Numbered from the stretch's first letter, positions 21,447 to 30,509 are shown. The stretch: 55,660 nt of DNA from JBBPZA01 sp038199375 (GCA_038199375.1 JBBPZA010000106.1:1-55660); one strand, 5' to 3'. A program made the numbers and translations. The notes: generated by a model not told the origin, from the letters alone.

Positions 21447-22456
21447 AGACCCTGCCGGTCATCAGCAGCGGCGCGGCGAACGAACCCCTCCTCTCGCTGG
21501 AGGACCACTCCTCCCTGCAGAGCGAGATCCGCGCGCTCGCCGCGCAGCGCAATGCGGTGATCCTCGCCCACAACTACCAGGTGCCCGAGATCCAGGCCGC
21601 GGCCGACTTCGTCGGGGATTCGCTCGGCCTCTCGCGCCAGGCCGCCGCCACCGACGCCGAGGTCATCGTCTTCTGCGGGGTCCACTTCATGGCCGAGACG
21701 GCGTCGATCCTGGCGCCCGACAAGACCGTGCTCATCCCCGACGCCGACGCGGGCTGCTCGCTGGCCGACTCGATCACCGCCGATCAGCTGCGGGCGTGGA
21801 AGGCCGAGCACCCCGGCGCGGTGGTGGTCATGTACGTGAACACCTCCGCCGAGGTCAAGGCCCTGACCGACTACTGCTGTACGTCGTCCAATGCCGTCGG
21901 GGTCGTCGAGCACATCCTGCGCGAGCACGGCTCTGATGCGGAGATCCTCTTCGGGCCGGACATGTTCCTCGGCGCCTACGTCGAGAAGACGCTGGGCGTG
22001 GGAATGCACGTCTGGGACGGCGAGTGCCACGTGCATGCCGGCATCCGCCCGACCGACATCACCCAGGTCCGCGCCGCCCACCCGGGAGCCGACTTCCTCA
22101 TCCACCCCGAGTGCGGATGCTCGACGAGCGTCATGGAGTACGTCGCGGCGGGCGACGTGGAGTCCGAGGGCGTGCACATGCTCTCGACGGGCGGAATGCT
22201 CGACTACGCGCGGGCCGCCCGCGGGGGCACGGCGGTCGTGGCCACCGAGACGGGCATGCTCCACGGGTTGCGGGCGGCGGCGCCGGACACCGAGTTCATC
22301 GCGGCCAACGAGAGGGCGGTGTGCCGCTACATGAAGATGATCACGCTGCCCAAGCTGCGCGACTCCCTCCGTGATGTACGCGATCTCGTGAAGGTTCCCG
22401 AGGACGTCGCCGCGCGGGCCCGGCTTCCCATCGAGCGTATGATCGCTATCTCATAG
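21443..22456 (+). CDS. nadA: Quinolinate synthase
   Basis: 337 residues starting at ATG 21443, overlapping the end of nadC. NadA joins iminoaspartate and dihydroxyacetone phosphate to quinolinate using a [4Fe-4S] cluster. Conserved segments are LAHNYQVPEIQ, DFVGDSLGLS, CGVHFMAETA, YVNTSAEVKA and HPECGCSTSVMEY; cysteines in CGVHF, the CCTSSN region and PECGC are the candidate cluster ligands. Length agrees with the long actinobacterial form. The nadB product it needs must come from another locus or from aspartate dehydrogenase. Confidence 0.95.
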   Translation: MKTLPVISSGAANEPLLSLEDHSSLQSEIRALAAQRNAVILAHNYQVPEIQAAADFVGDSLGLSRQAAATDAEVIVFCGVHFMAETASILAPDKTVLIPDADAGCSLADSITADQLRAWKAEHPGAVVVMYVNTSAEVKALTDYCCTSSNAVGVVEHILREHGSDAEILFGPDMFLGAYVEKTLGVGMHVWDGECHVHAGIRPTDITQVRAAHPGADFLIHPECGCSTSVMEYVAAGDVESEGVHMLSTGGMLDYARAARGGTAVVATETGMLHGLRAAAPDTEFIAANERAVCRYMKMITLPKLRDSLRDVRDLVKVPEDVAARARLPIERMIAIS

Positions 22457-22505
22457 CCATACCGTGGCGATTGAATCGCCCGCAAATCGGGAAAGGACTC
22501 AAACC

Positions 22506-24746
22506 GTGCCGCCTCGCAAGGACGTGAGCAGCCGGGACATCCTCGTTGTCGTCGGTGCCCTGGCGATGCTGGGGACCCTGGCCTACCTGCTGGTCCGAGC
22601 CCTCACGGGCTACGACCTCGCCGACGCGGCCACCACCCCGGGGGCCGACGTCATCATTCGTGACCGGTTGACGCTGCTGCCGTGGGTGAGCGGCGCGCTC
22701 CTCGGCGGGCTGGCGGTGCTCGTCGGGTGGTGGTTGACGCGGCGCGCCGTCGCCGGGGATCGCACGGAGGCGGAGGAGCGGGCGCGCGCGCTCGAGGCGG
22801 AGCGAGACCGGGTCATCGCGCAGCGCGACCAGGTTGCACGTGAGCGTGACGAGGCCGCTCAGCAGCGCGATCGAGTGGCCCAGGAGCGCGATCAGACAGC
22901 TCAGCAGCGCGACCAGGTCGCCCGTGAGCGCGACGAGGCGCACCAGCGGGCCGAGCAGGCGAGCCGGGAGACCGAGGAAGTGCGCCGCGCCGGCGAGGCC
23001 GAGCTCCACAAGGAGCACGAGCTGCGAGCCCGTATCCAACGTGCGCGCCAGGCCGAGCGCGATTGGAACCGCGAGCTGCGCGTCCAGGTCCTGCAGATGC
23101 ACCGCGAGCGCGGCGCGCTCGGTGCGCACGACGACATCCGCGATCTCGTCCTTCGCATAGCCTTGGAGATGCTGGGCGCCGAGAAGGGCCTCCTCCTCTC
23201 CCGCGCGGACGCCGACGGCGACGGCAAGCTCGACATGGTCAGCGTCTATGGGTTCGACGCCGACCCCTCCGACAGCCACCTCGCGCAGCGCTTTGCCGAG
23301 GAGGTCATCGAACGCGACGAGACCGTCCGCGACGACGCCTGGGCGTCGCGCGAGGATGCCACCGCCGCTGACCGGGAGATCGACAACCTCGTCGCGATCC
23401 CCATCTACATGCGCGATCGCTTCTCGGGAGCGGTCGTGTGCGCCAACAAGCCCGGCGGCTTCGACCAGGACGAGGACGACGTGCTGCTCTCGCTCGGCGA
23501 TCACGCCGGCGCGATGTTCGAGAACTCCATGCTCCACGGCGAGCTTCGGCGCTCCTACCTGGCGACCGTTCGGCTGCTGGCAGACGCCATCGAGGTCAAG
23601 GATCCCTTCCTTCGCGGGCACTCGGAGGAGGTCTCGCGCTACGTCCTCGCAGTGGCCGATCGGCTCGGGCTCGACCAGAAGAAGCGCGAGGAGCTCCTCT
23701 TCGGGTCGCTGCTGCACGACGTGGGAAAGATCGGCATCAGCGAGCGGATCCTCCTCAAGCCCGGCGCGCTCACCGCGGAGGAGCGAAGCCGGATCAACAC
23801 CCACCCCCGGATCGGCTACCGGCTCGTCCAGCAGGTTCCCGCGCTCCAACCGATTTCGCGCGGCGTGCTCCACCACCACGAGCGCTGGGACGGCGGGGGC
23901 TACCCCTCCGGCCTGGCCGCCGAGCAGATCCCGCTCGAGGCGCGGATCATCGCGGTCGTCGATTCCTTCAGCGCGATGATCTCCGACCGCCCGTATCGCA
24001 AGGCCCTCTCGGCGCAGGACGCCTGCGCGGAGCTCGAGCGGTGCGCCGGAACGCAGTTCGACGCAGAGGTCGTCCGCGCGTTCGTCGACGAGGTCCGCTG
24101 CAACCCGCCGTCCGAGGGCGAGGTCGCCCTCGCACAAGCCCTCTCGGATCCGGAGGTCGAGGCCCTGATGGGCGAGGGAGAGCCGCTGCTGGGATACGGG
24201 TCCTTCTCGTTGGTCGACAGCCTGACGCTGCTTGTGACCCGTCGCCACATCCACGAGCTCGTCCACGCAGAGGCCCAGCGAGCCGCGGTCCAGGGCCGCC
24301 CGTTCGGAGTGATCGTCGCCGAGCTGGAAGGGATCGTCGCGATCAACGCCCGAGATGGCTACGGCGCGGGCGACACCGCGATCCAAGCAGCGGCGCAGGC
24401 CTTCCAGCAGGTCGCCACAAGGACGGGCGGAACGGCCTCCCGGCACGGCGGCAGCCGTCTGGCGCTCCTCTACCCGGGAGCGGACCAGTCCGCGGCAAAG
24501 CTCACGGCCGTGGAGCTGGCCTCGGCGCTCGAGGGCTCGCTCGGCGCTCGTGTCGGCTCAGCAGCGTGGCAACCGGGCGATGAGGGCGACGACGTCCTGG
24601 CCCGCGCCCGGGAGGACCTGCGGACGACGCCGGGCGGCGGGATTACCCCGGCCGACGGCGTTACGCCTGACGGCGGGATCACCCCGGCCGACGGCGTTAC
24701 GCCTGACGGCGGGATCACGCCCGGCGGCGCGATCCGCGCCGGCTGA
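22506..24746 (+). CDS. Membrane HD-GYP phosphodiesterase with GAF and degenerate GGDEF domains
   Basis: 746 residues from GTG 22506, preceded by GGGAAAGGA at good spacing; an upstream GTG at 22464 lacks a ribosome site. Order: two membrane helices, a long heptad-rich coiled coil (repeats of RDQVARERDE), a GAF-like domain, and HD-GYP (HSEEVSRY, LLHDVGKIGI, HHHERWDGGGYPSGL, all catalytic residues present). Then comes a GGDEF-like domain in which the signature is replaced by GGSRL, and a repetitive Gly/Pro/Thr/Asp tail. HD-GYP domains hydrolyse cyclic di-GMP or related dinucleotides. The last domain is probably inactive as a cyclase but may bind GTP. Confidence 0.88.
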   Translation: MPPRKDVSSRDILVVVGALAMLGTLAYLLVRALTGYDLADAATTPGADVIIRDRLTLLPWVSGALLGGLAVLVGWWLTRRAVAGDRTEAEERARALEAERDRVIAQRDQVARERDEAAQQRDRVAQERDQTAQQRDQVARERDEAHQRAEQASRETEEVRRAGEAELHKEHELRARIQRARQAERDWNRELRVQVLQMHRERGALGAHDDIRDLVLRIALEMLGAEKGLLLSRADADGDGKLDMVSVYGFDADPSDSHLAQRFAEEVIERDETVRDDAWASREDATAADREIDNLVAIPIYMRDRFSGAVVCANKPGGFDQDEDDVLLSLGDHAGAMFENSMLHGELRRSYLATVRLLADAIEVKDPFLRGHSEEVSRYVLAVADRLGLDQKKREELLFGSLLHDVGKIGISERILLKPGALTAEERSRINTHPRIGYRLVQQVPALQPISRGVLHHHERWDGGGYPSGLAAEQIPLEARIIAVVDSFSAMISDRPYRKALSAQDACAELERCAGTQFDAEVVRAFVDEVRCNPPSEGEVALAQALSDPEVEALMGEGEPLLGYGSFSLVDSLTLLVTRRHIHELVHAEAQRAAVQGRPFGVIVAELEGIVAINARDGYGAGDTAIQAAAQAFQQVATRTGGTASRHGGSRLALLYPGADQSAAKLTAVELASALEGSLGARVGSAAWQPGDEGDDVLARAREDLRTTPGGGITPADGVTPDGGITPADGVTPDGGITPGGAIRAG
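24636..24721 (+). repeat. 36-bp in-frame tandem repeat
   Basis: Two 36-base units (24636-24671, 24672-24707) differ at one base, and a partial third follows. They encode GGITPADGVTPD repeats at the extreme C-terminus of the HD-GYP protein. Copy number may vary between strains. Confidence 0.85.
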
Positions 24747-24770
24747 GCCCGGCCGGCTCCGAGCACGAAA

Positions 24771-24796
24771 GAGGCCGGTCCCGCAGGACCGGCCTC
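24771..24796. terminator. Bidirectional hairpin terminator
   Basis: An 11-bp perfect stem, GAGGCCGGTCC / GGACCGGCCTC, with a 4-base loop. It lies between two convergent genes (HD-GYP ending at 24746 and the secreted protein ending at 24820). No long T-run is seen, as is usual in high-GC actinobacteria. Confidence 0.75.
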
Positions 24797-24819
24797 GATC
24801 GACCTCCGGTGTCCGAACC

Positions 24820-25455
24820 TCAGTTCTCGAGCTCGACCTCCTCGTAGACGAGCCCGTCGCGGGTCGCCTCGAGCTCGGCCTCCTCGACGATCGCGCCCTT
24901 CGTCAGCGCGCCGGCCGGGCAGGTCCGATCGCGGTCATCGCCGTCGCGACGGCCACTGCTGTCCTCGTCGTCGCCGCGGTCATCGTCGCCGCGGTCGTCG
25001 TCGTCACGGCCTTCGTCGTCGTCACCCGACGAGCCGGAGCCCCGCTCGGACGAGGTCGCCGTAGGACGGTCGTCGTCATCCTCGTTCTCGCACTTCAGGC
25101 GCGTAGCCGGCGTGACCTTGCCCTCGATCTTGCCGCCGCCGAACAGCGCGATGACCAGCGTGGTCCCGTCGAAGGACTCGACCGTCCCGGCGTTCTCCTT
25201 GCCATCGCGCGTGCCGTCGTCGTCGGAGTCGCGATCGCGCGGGCTGGTGCCCGCCCTGAACTCGCCGAGGTTGTTCAGGCCGTCGCGATCCTGATCGCGT
25301 CGAGTCTGCTTGACCTGGAGGCTCAGGCCGAACCGCTTCTCCCACTTGTCCGGGATTCGATCCCGGTTGCGGTCGCGGCTCCCCGCCGCGGCCATCGACA
25401 CGGCACCCAGCACGACGAGCGCCGCCACCGTCACCACCATCGCAAGCTTCTTCAC
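24820..25455 (-). CDS. Secreted calcium-repeat (thrombospondin type 3-like) protein
   Basis: 211 residues from GTG 25455, chosen because GGAAGGAG lies just upstream and the N-terminus then becomes a clean signal peptide (KK, hydrophobic core, AAAGS). The following 60 residues hold Asp/Asn-rich loops (DRNRDRIPDKWEKRFG, DQDRDGLNNLGEFRAGTSP, DSDDDGTRDGKE) that match thrombospondin type 3/EF-hand-like calcium repeats. A small beta-like domain and a very acidic Ser/Asp tail follow. It probably acts at the cell surface or outside; function unknown. It lies next to an ECF sigma factor on the same strand. Confidence 0.75.
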   Translation of the reverse strand: MKKLAMVVTVAALVVLGAVSMAAAGSRDRNRDRIPDKWEKRFGLSLQVKQTRRDQDRDGLNNLGEFRAGTSPRDRDSDDDGTRDGKENAGTVESFDGTTLVIALFGGGKIEGKVTPATRLKCENEDDDDRPTATSSERGSGSSGDDDEGRDDDDRGDDDRGDDEDSSGRRDGDDRDRTCPAGALTKGAIVEEAELEATRDGLVYEEVELEN

Positions 25456-25590
25456 GTCAAGGCTCCTTCCGATTGTCGGGGGGTCGTTCGGGGGTTGAGA
25501 CAACCCACCCGGCCAAACGTCACGCGGCCCGCTGGATGTCGGTCGGCAGATCCCGACCCCGAGGCAGCGTACGCCGCGCGAGCGGGTCGT

Positions 25591-26823
25591 TCAGCCGTCG
25601 TCGGGATCAGAGTCGGGCGAGTCCTCGCCCGAGCCAGAGGAGCCGCTTCCCGACGACCCTCCGCCGTCGGACCCGCTGGAGCCCGAGCCGCTCGATCCAG
25701 AGCCGCTCGATCCAGAGCCGCTGGAGCCGGATCCGCTGGACCCCGACCCGCTTGATTCCGAGCCGCTCGACCCAGAGCCCGAGGAGCCGCTCCCTGAGGA
25801 GTCGTCCGATCCCGACCGGTCCTCGCCCGAATCGTCCTCGCCGCCACCCCGCCGGCGATCGCCGTCCCCGCTGCGGTCATCGCCGTCGTCGTCGGACCCG
25901 CGGCCACGCCGATCGTCCCGGCGGTTCGTGCCGCGGCCGCCGCCGCGGCGTCCTGAGTCCTCGCCGCGGGACGAGCCGGAGGAGGAAGGCCGGCCGCTAG
26001 GGAAGCCCCCGAGCGGCTCGTGGGTCGTCGACCTCGCGGCCTTCCCGTCGAGCGAGCCCGATGCGGGGTCGCTGCCGCCTCCAACGATCCCGACGGGGCC
26101 GGCAGCCAGCGCTCCCGTCGCGACGACCACGGCGCCCGCCTTGACGACGGTGGCCCCGACCCCGGCGGTCCCCGCTCCTGCGGCGAGCTCGGCGATTCGG
26201 GTGGCGAGACCGCCTGCCGGCGCGTCCGACGAGCCTGCCGCAGCCGCCCACCCGGCCATCGGCAGCGGCGTTATCGCGGTCGCCGCAGTTCGCAGCGTCG
26301 TCCGTGCTCGGTGAACGAGCTGGCGGAAGGCGCCCTCGGACATGCCCATCTCACGAGCCACGTCCGCCTGGTTGCGGCCCTCGACCGCCGTCTCGAGCAG
26401 CGCACGGCGCTGGCGCTCGGGCAGCCCGGCCACGGCGGCGAGCGTCTCGCGCATGACCGCGCGGCGCTCGACGTCGCCCTCGGGCCCGTCGCTGCCGCGC
26501 AGCGACTCCTTGAGCTCCTCGTAGTCGTAGCCGGAGCGCTTGAGCGCGTTGACGCCCGCGTTGTGGGCGATGCGATAGAGCCACGGGCGCAGCTCGCGCA
26601 CCTCCGCGCCGTCGCGCAGCGACGACCACGCGCCCAGGAAGGTCTGCTGGAGCACGTCTTCGACGCGCACCGCCGGGAGCATCCTGCGTAGGTAGCGATG
26701 CAGCGGCTTGCTATAGCGCTCGACGATCGTCTCGAAGGCGCGTTCGTGGCCCTCGCCTGCAAGCGCGGCGAGCCGCGCGTCGGACTGCGCGCGCAGCAGG
26801 GCGGAGGAGAGCATTGGCGTCAC
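25591..26823 (-). CDS. ECF-type sigma factor with long low-complexity C-terminal extension
   Basis: 410 residues from GTG 26823 (an ATG nine bases on is an alternative start). Residues 1-180 are an extracytoplasmic-function sigma factor: region 2 (ERYSKPLHRYLRRML, VEDVLQQTFLGAW) and region 4 (LPERQRRALLETAVEG, MGMSEGAFRQLVHRAR). After that comes a Gly/Ala-rich hydrophobic stretch (about 225-260) that could span the membrane once, a basic segment, then an Asp/Arg- and finally Ser/Gly-repeat tail of about 100 residues. The tail might lie outside the membrane and act as a built-in anti-sigma or sensor. No separate anti-sigma gene is nearby. Confidence 0.85.
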   Translation of the reverse strand: MTPMLSSALLRAQSDARLAALAGEGHERAFETIVERYSKPLHRYLRRMLPAVRVEDVLQQTFLGAWSSLRDGAEVRELRPWLYRIAHNAGVNALKRSGYDYEELKESLRGSDGPEGDVERRAVMRETLAAVAGLPERQRRALLETAVEGRNQADVAREMGMSEGAFRQLVHRARTTLRTAATAITPLPMAGWAAAAGSSDAPAGGLATRIAELAAGAGTAGVGATVVKAGAVVVATGALAAGPVGIVGGGSDPASGSLDGKAARSTTHEPLGGFPSGRPSSSGSSRGEDSGRRGGGRGTNRRDDRRGRGSDDDGDDRSGDGDRRRGGGEDDSGEDRSGSDDSSGSGSSGSGSSGSESSGSGSSGSGSSGSGSSGSGSSGSGSSGSDGGGSSGSGSSGSGEDSPDSDPDDG

Positions 26824-26938
26824 GTTCGGCCTCTACGACAAGCGTAGGGACCTGGCGTTACGGTCCGGCTCGGAACTTCGTTCGATTCAGTCGATCCGCA
26901 GCTGGATCGGCGAGCGGTCGGTTACCTGGCGCAGACAG

Positions 26939-27301
26939 TCAAACCCCCTCGGGAACCCCGCCCGGGCTTCCGGTGCCACCCGGGTTCCGGAGGCCGCCTT
27001 GGCCGGGGCCGCCCTCTTGGCCGCCGGGGCCGCCCTCCTCGCCGGGGGCGCCGTACTCGCTCGCGCCACCGCTGGGGTCTTCCCCTCTTATGACCTGCTT
27101 ACCGGATCCTCCGGCGGCCGCTTCGCCGTCGAGCTCGGAGGGGTCACCGTGCAAGGGAGGATCGTGTTCGTTCCAGTAGGCGGGATCGACGAGCAGACTG
27201 CCCTCGCCGCCTCCGGACGCCGCAGCAAGATCGGCCGCGCCGGTCTTGGGCATGTCGTCATCGTCATCTTTACTTGGCTTGAGCTTGTCGAGTAGTCCCA
27301 T
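26939..27301 (-). CDS. Small acidic Gly/Pro-rich hypothetical protein
   Basis: 120 residues from ATG 27301 (MGLLDKLKPSKDDDDDMPK). The N-terminus is amphipathic and charged, the middle holds an ordered-looking segment around LLVDPAYWNEHDPPLHGDPSELD, and the last 40 residues are Gly/Pro/Glu repeats. No signal peptide, membrane helix or known domain is visible. Strand, codon-position GC bias and a normal start support it as a gene. Function unknown. Confidence 0.55.
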   Translation of the reverse strand: MGLLDKLKPSKDDDDDMPKTGAADLAAASGGGEGSLLVDPAYWNEHDPPLHGDPSELDGEAAAGGSGKQVIRGEDPSGGASEYGAPGEEGGPGGQEGGPGQGGLRNPGGTGSPGGVPEGV

Positions 27302-27345
27302 ATACGGAGGGTACCCGAGCGGCCTCGCCTGAATCCAGAAGGTCG

Positions 27346-28617
27346 CTAGGAGAACTCGTCGGCCGAATGCGGTCCGACGCAGGCGATCGAGAGCCGGTCC
27401 TCGACTCCGCTCGCGATCTCGGCGACCTCGTCGAAGGTCACGGCGTCCAGCTCGGCAATCGCCGCCTCGGGATCGATCTCCTCGCCGAAGACGATCGTGC
27501 GCTGGGCCGCGTACCGGGCGACGGCGTTGGTGTTCTCGAAGGCCAGCACCCGCCGGCCCGCACCGTAGGCACGTGCGCGCTCGACCTCCTCTTTCGTCGG
27601 CCCGTCCGTGCGCAGCTCGCCCACGATCTCTCGCATCCTCGTGTAGGCCTCGACGCACTTGCTCGAGTCAAGCCCGGCGGAGAGCTGGAGGACCGGCACG
27701 TCGGCGAAGGAATGGTCGACCGCGTAGACCGAGTAGGCCAGCCCGCGCTGCTCGCGGATCTCGTCGAAGAGCCGCGAGCCCATCGAGCCGCCCAGCAGCG
27801 TGCCGTAGATGCCCATCGCCGAGCGGGCGCGGCGGTCGGCGACGTCGACCGCCGGGCGGTAGGACATCCGCAGGTGCGACTGGTTGGAGTCGCGCTCCTC
27901 GACCAGGGTCTGGGGCTCGAAGGCCGGTGCGGGCTCGAACGATTCGGGTGCGGGGAGGTCGGGGAAGCGCTCGAAGAGCTCTGAGACCTCGCCCACCACG
28001 GACTTCGTCCGCGGTGCCGCTGTGACGTGCTCGAGGTTTCCCACCACGAAGGCCCCGCCCCGCGCGCCCGCCCAGCGCCGCTCGCGGAAGGCCACGATCG
28101 CGTCGCGCGTGAAGCTCTCGAGGTGCTCTTGGGGCCCGAGCACCGTCCGACCGAGGGGATGGTCGCCGAACGCCGCCTTGTCGATGAGCATCTCGGCGAC
28201 CATGGAGGGCTGGTCGTTGTACCGGGCGATCTCCTGGATCACCACGCCGCGCTCGCGATCGAGCTCGCCCGCGTCGATCTTCGGGCGGCCGACGAAGTCC
28301 GTGAGCAGGTCGATCGCCTCCATCGCCCGCTCGGCGCGGGCGGTGATGTGGAAGGCCACGAGGTCGTGCGACGTGTACGCGTTGAGCTGCGCGCCGATGC
28401 GCTCGGCGGTCTCGTTGACCTTGCGGTAGTCGTCGTAGACCTCGCCGCCCTTGAAGACGAGGTGCTCGAGGAAGTGGGCCATCCCGTTCTCCTCGGGCCG
28501 CTCGGTTCGAGCGCCTGCGTCGAAGGCGACGAGCACGGTCACCGCCCGGGTGCCTTCGATCGAGACCCTGTGCAGCGGCATCCCGTTGGCGAGCGTGGTC
28601 GAGGTCACGGCCGTCAT
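27346..28617 (-). CDS. M16-family zinc metallopeptidase (insulinase/processing-peptidase type)
   Basis: 423 residues from ATG 28617; longer readings would run through the divergent ftsE gene. The inverted zinc motif is HFLEH (residues 48-52), with a downstream Glu-containing helix, the RDAIVAFRERRW segment and SRLFDEIREQRGLAYSVYA, the conserved Arg-Tyr motif of the second half. Bacterial M16 peptidases degrade short peptides, often after signal peptide or protease action. The gene is divergent from ftsE. Confidence 0.92.
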   Translation of the reverse strand: MTAVTSTTLANGMPLHRVSIEGTRAVTVLVAFDAGARTERPEENGMAHFLEHLVFKGGEVYDDYRKVNETAERIGAQLNAYTSHDLVAFHITARAERAMEAIDLLTDFVGRPKIDAGELDRERGVVIQEIARYNDQPSMVAEMLIDKAAFGDHPLGRTVLGPQEHLESFTRDAIVAFRERRWAGARGGAFVVGNLEHVTAAPRTKSVVGEVSELFERFPDLPAPESFEPAPAFEPQTLVEERDSNQSHLRMSYRPAVDVADRRARSAMGIYGTLLGGSMGSRLFDEIREQRGLAYSVYAVDHSFADVPVLQLSAGLDSSKCVEAYTRMREIVGELRTDGPTKEEVERARAYGAGRRVLAFENTNAVARYAAQRTIVFGEEIDPEAAIAELDAVTFDEVAEIASGVEDRLSIACVGPHSADEFS

Positions 28618-28697
28618 GCGGTCGACCTTAGCGCGCACCCCGCCCGGCGACGGGTGCACGATCGGTTGCAGGGGGCGAAAGGAGGGAGGGCGGCGGT

Positions 28698-28703
28698 TAG
28701 CCT
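28698..28703 (+). promoter_or_regulatory. Putative -10 box (TAGCCT) for ftsE
   Basis: TAGCCT ends 13 bases before the ftsE ATG, in the 99-base gap shared with the divergent M16 gene. A clear -35 box is not seen. Confidence 0.4.
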
Positions 28704-28716
28704 GCGGCGCGAACGG

Positions 28717-29586
28717 ATGGCAGTCGACGAGCGACAGCAGAGGCGGCGCTCCGCCGCGCGCAGCGTCGAGGCGCCCGCGCGCCCGCGCCCAAAGAAGCGA
28801 CCCGCGCCACCGCCGGCGCGGCCCTCCGGCGACGCCCTGATCGCCTTCCACGACGTCTCCAAGCTCTACGAGGGCGCGGACGTCGGGCTCAAGGAGGCGA
28901 GCTTCTCGGTCATGCGCGGCGAGTGGTCCTTCCTCGTCGGCCCGACGGGCTCGGGCAAGTCGACGATCATGAAGCTGCTCATCAAGGAGATCGACCTGAC
29001 CAGCGGCTCCATCACGGTCGCCGGCAAAGCGCTCGCGGACATCGCCCGGCACCGCGTCCCGTACTACCGGCGCAACATCGGCGTCGTCTTCCAGGACTTC
29101 AAGCTGCTGCCGGGTCGGACGGTCTACGAGAACGTCGCCTACGCGCTCCAGGTCACGGGCCAGCGACGCTCGGAGATCCGCGCCAAGGTTCCCGACATCC
29201 TTCGCCTGACCGGCCTGTCGACCAAGCTCCACAACTATCCGGAGCAGCTCTCGGGCGGCGAGCAGCAGCGCGTCTCCATCGCCCGGGCGTTCGTCAACCA
29301 CCCGCCGCTGCTGCTCTGCGACGAGCCGACGGGGAACCTCGACCCCGAGACGAGCATCGGGATCATGCAGCTGCTCTACCGCATCAACCGCACGGGCACG
29401 ACGATTCTGGTCGCCACCCACGACAACCAGATGGTCGACAAGATGCGGCGCCGGGTGATCCAGCTCGAGAACGGTCGCATCGTGCGCGACGAGGCGACCG
29501 GCCTCTACGCGCGCGACGAGAGCACCAAAGAGTTCGCGGCCCGCCTGCGGGGAGAGGGCCCGCGCGGCGGCCCCGATCTCGGATGA
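28717..29586 (+). CDS. ftsE: Cell-division ABC ATPase FtsE
   Basis: 289 residues from ATG 28717. The ABC core starts at LIAFHDVSKLYEG (about residue 41), with Walker A GPTGSGKST (75-83), Q-loop VVFQDFKLLPGRTVYENVA, signature LSGGEQQRVSIARA, Walker B LLLCDEPTGNLD and the switch His in ATHD. An unusual basic, Pro-rich N-terminal extension of about 40 residues precedes the core, where most FtsE proteins begin almost at once. FtsEX controls peptidoglycan hydrolases at the septum. ftsX follows 26 bases downstream. Confidence 0.95.
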   Translation: MAVDERQQRRRSAARSVEAPARPRPKKRPAPPPARPSGDALIAFHDVSKLYEGADVGLKEASFSVMRGEWSFLVGPTGSGKSTIMKLLIKEIDLTSGSITVAGKALADIARHRVPYYRRNIGVVFQDFKLLPGRTVYENVAYALQVTGQRRSEIRAKVPDILRLTGLSTKLHNYPEQLSGGEQQRVSIARAFVNHPPLLLCDEPTGNLDPETSIGIMQLLYRINRTGTTILVATHDNQMVDKMRRRVIQLENGRIVRDEATGLYARDESTKEFAARLRGEGPRGGPDLG

Positions 29587-29612
29587 CCGGCTCGACGACC
29601 ACCTAGGCGCTC

Positions 29613-30509
29613 GTGCGGCTCGGCTTCTTCATCCGCGAGGCGACGCGCTCGCTCAAGCGCAACGCCGCCCCGAGCTTCGCGGCGGTCGCGACGGTGCTGG
29701 TCACGATCCTCGTCCTGGGAATCTTCATTCCGATCGTCCAGGCCACGACGGTCGCGACCGACGAGGTCCGCGGGCGCCTGCTGCTCAACGTCTACCTCAA
29801 GACCGACGCTTCGGACACCGACGTCGAGCGCGTCCGCCGGCTCCTCGCGGAGCAGACGCCCAACGTCAAATCGGTCGAGTACGTGTCCAAGCGCGACGCC
29901 TACCTCGAGCAGAAGCGCCGCAATCCGACTGCCTACGAGCTCCTGGGGCGAAACCCGCTGCCCGACACGCTGCGAATCACCCCGCGGGATCCCGACGGAA
30001 TCAACGCGATCCGCGACGCGCTGACCCCCCTGACGCCGAGTGGCGCGCGCACCACGATCGATCCCGCGATCGACGAGGTGCGCAACCGGCGCGAGGACAC
30101 CGACAAGATCATCCGCGGCACCAACGTGGTAAAGCTCACGATGGCCCTGCTGGCAGGGCTGCTCATCGCCGCCTCGATCCTGCTCATCGCCAACACGATC
30201 CGCCTGTCGGTCTTCTCCCGGCGACGCGAGGTCGAGGTCATGAAGCTCGTGGGCGCGACCGACTGGTTCATCCGATGGCCCTTCGTGCTGGAGGGCGTCC
30301 TGGTCGGCGCTCTGGGCGGCGTGCTCGCGGTCGCGCTCCTCGGGGTGGCGAAGGTCGCCTTCGTCGATCCGCTGACCGAGTCCTTCTCGCTCATCGCCGC
30401 GCCCGAGACGCTGAACTTCCCGCTGCTCGTGCTCATCCTGCTCGGAGCGAGCGTCGGGGTCTCGGCGCTCGGCTCGGGCATCTCGCTGCGCCGCTTCCTG
30501 CGCGTTTAG
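29613..30509 (+). CDS. ftsX: Cell-division membrane protein FtsX
   Basis: 298 residues starting at GTG. Layout matches FtsX: cytoplasmic N-terminus (RLGFFIREATRSLKRN), helix 1 (about 23-45), an extracytoplasmic domain with LLLNVYLKTDASDTDVERV and SVEYVSKRDAYLE, then three helices; VEVMKLVGATDWFIRWPFVLEG is the cytoplasmic coupling loop typical of FtsX. It transmits FtsE ATPase state to an extracellular hydrolase partner. Confidence 0.95.
   Translation: MRLGFFIREATRSLKRNAAPSFAAVATVLVTILVLGIFIPIVQATTVATDEVRGRLLLNVYLKTDASDTDVERVRRLLAEQTPNVKSVEYVSKRDAYLEQKRRNPTAYELLGRNPLPDTLRITPRDPDGINAIRDALTPLTPSGARTTIDPAIDEVRNRREDTDKIIRGTNVVKLTMALLAGLLIAASILLIANTIRLSVFSRRREVEVMKLVGATDWFIRWPFVLEGVLVGALGGVLAVALLGVAKVAFVDPLTESFSLIAAPETLNFPLLVLILLGASVGVSALGSGISLRRFLRV

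Noticed and set aside
22800..22960. Repeats of a 20-30 bp unit in the HD-GYP gene
   Set aside because: Explained by the heptad pattern of a coiled coil (RDQVARERDE units), not a separate DNA repeat element.
25680..25810. Regular short repeats suggesting a CRISPR array or minisatellite
   Set aside because: The repeats are in-frame Ser/Gly codons of the sigma factor tail; no spacers.
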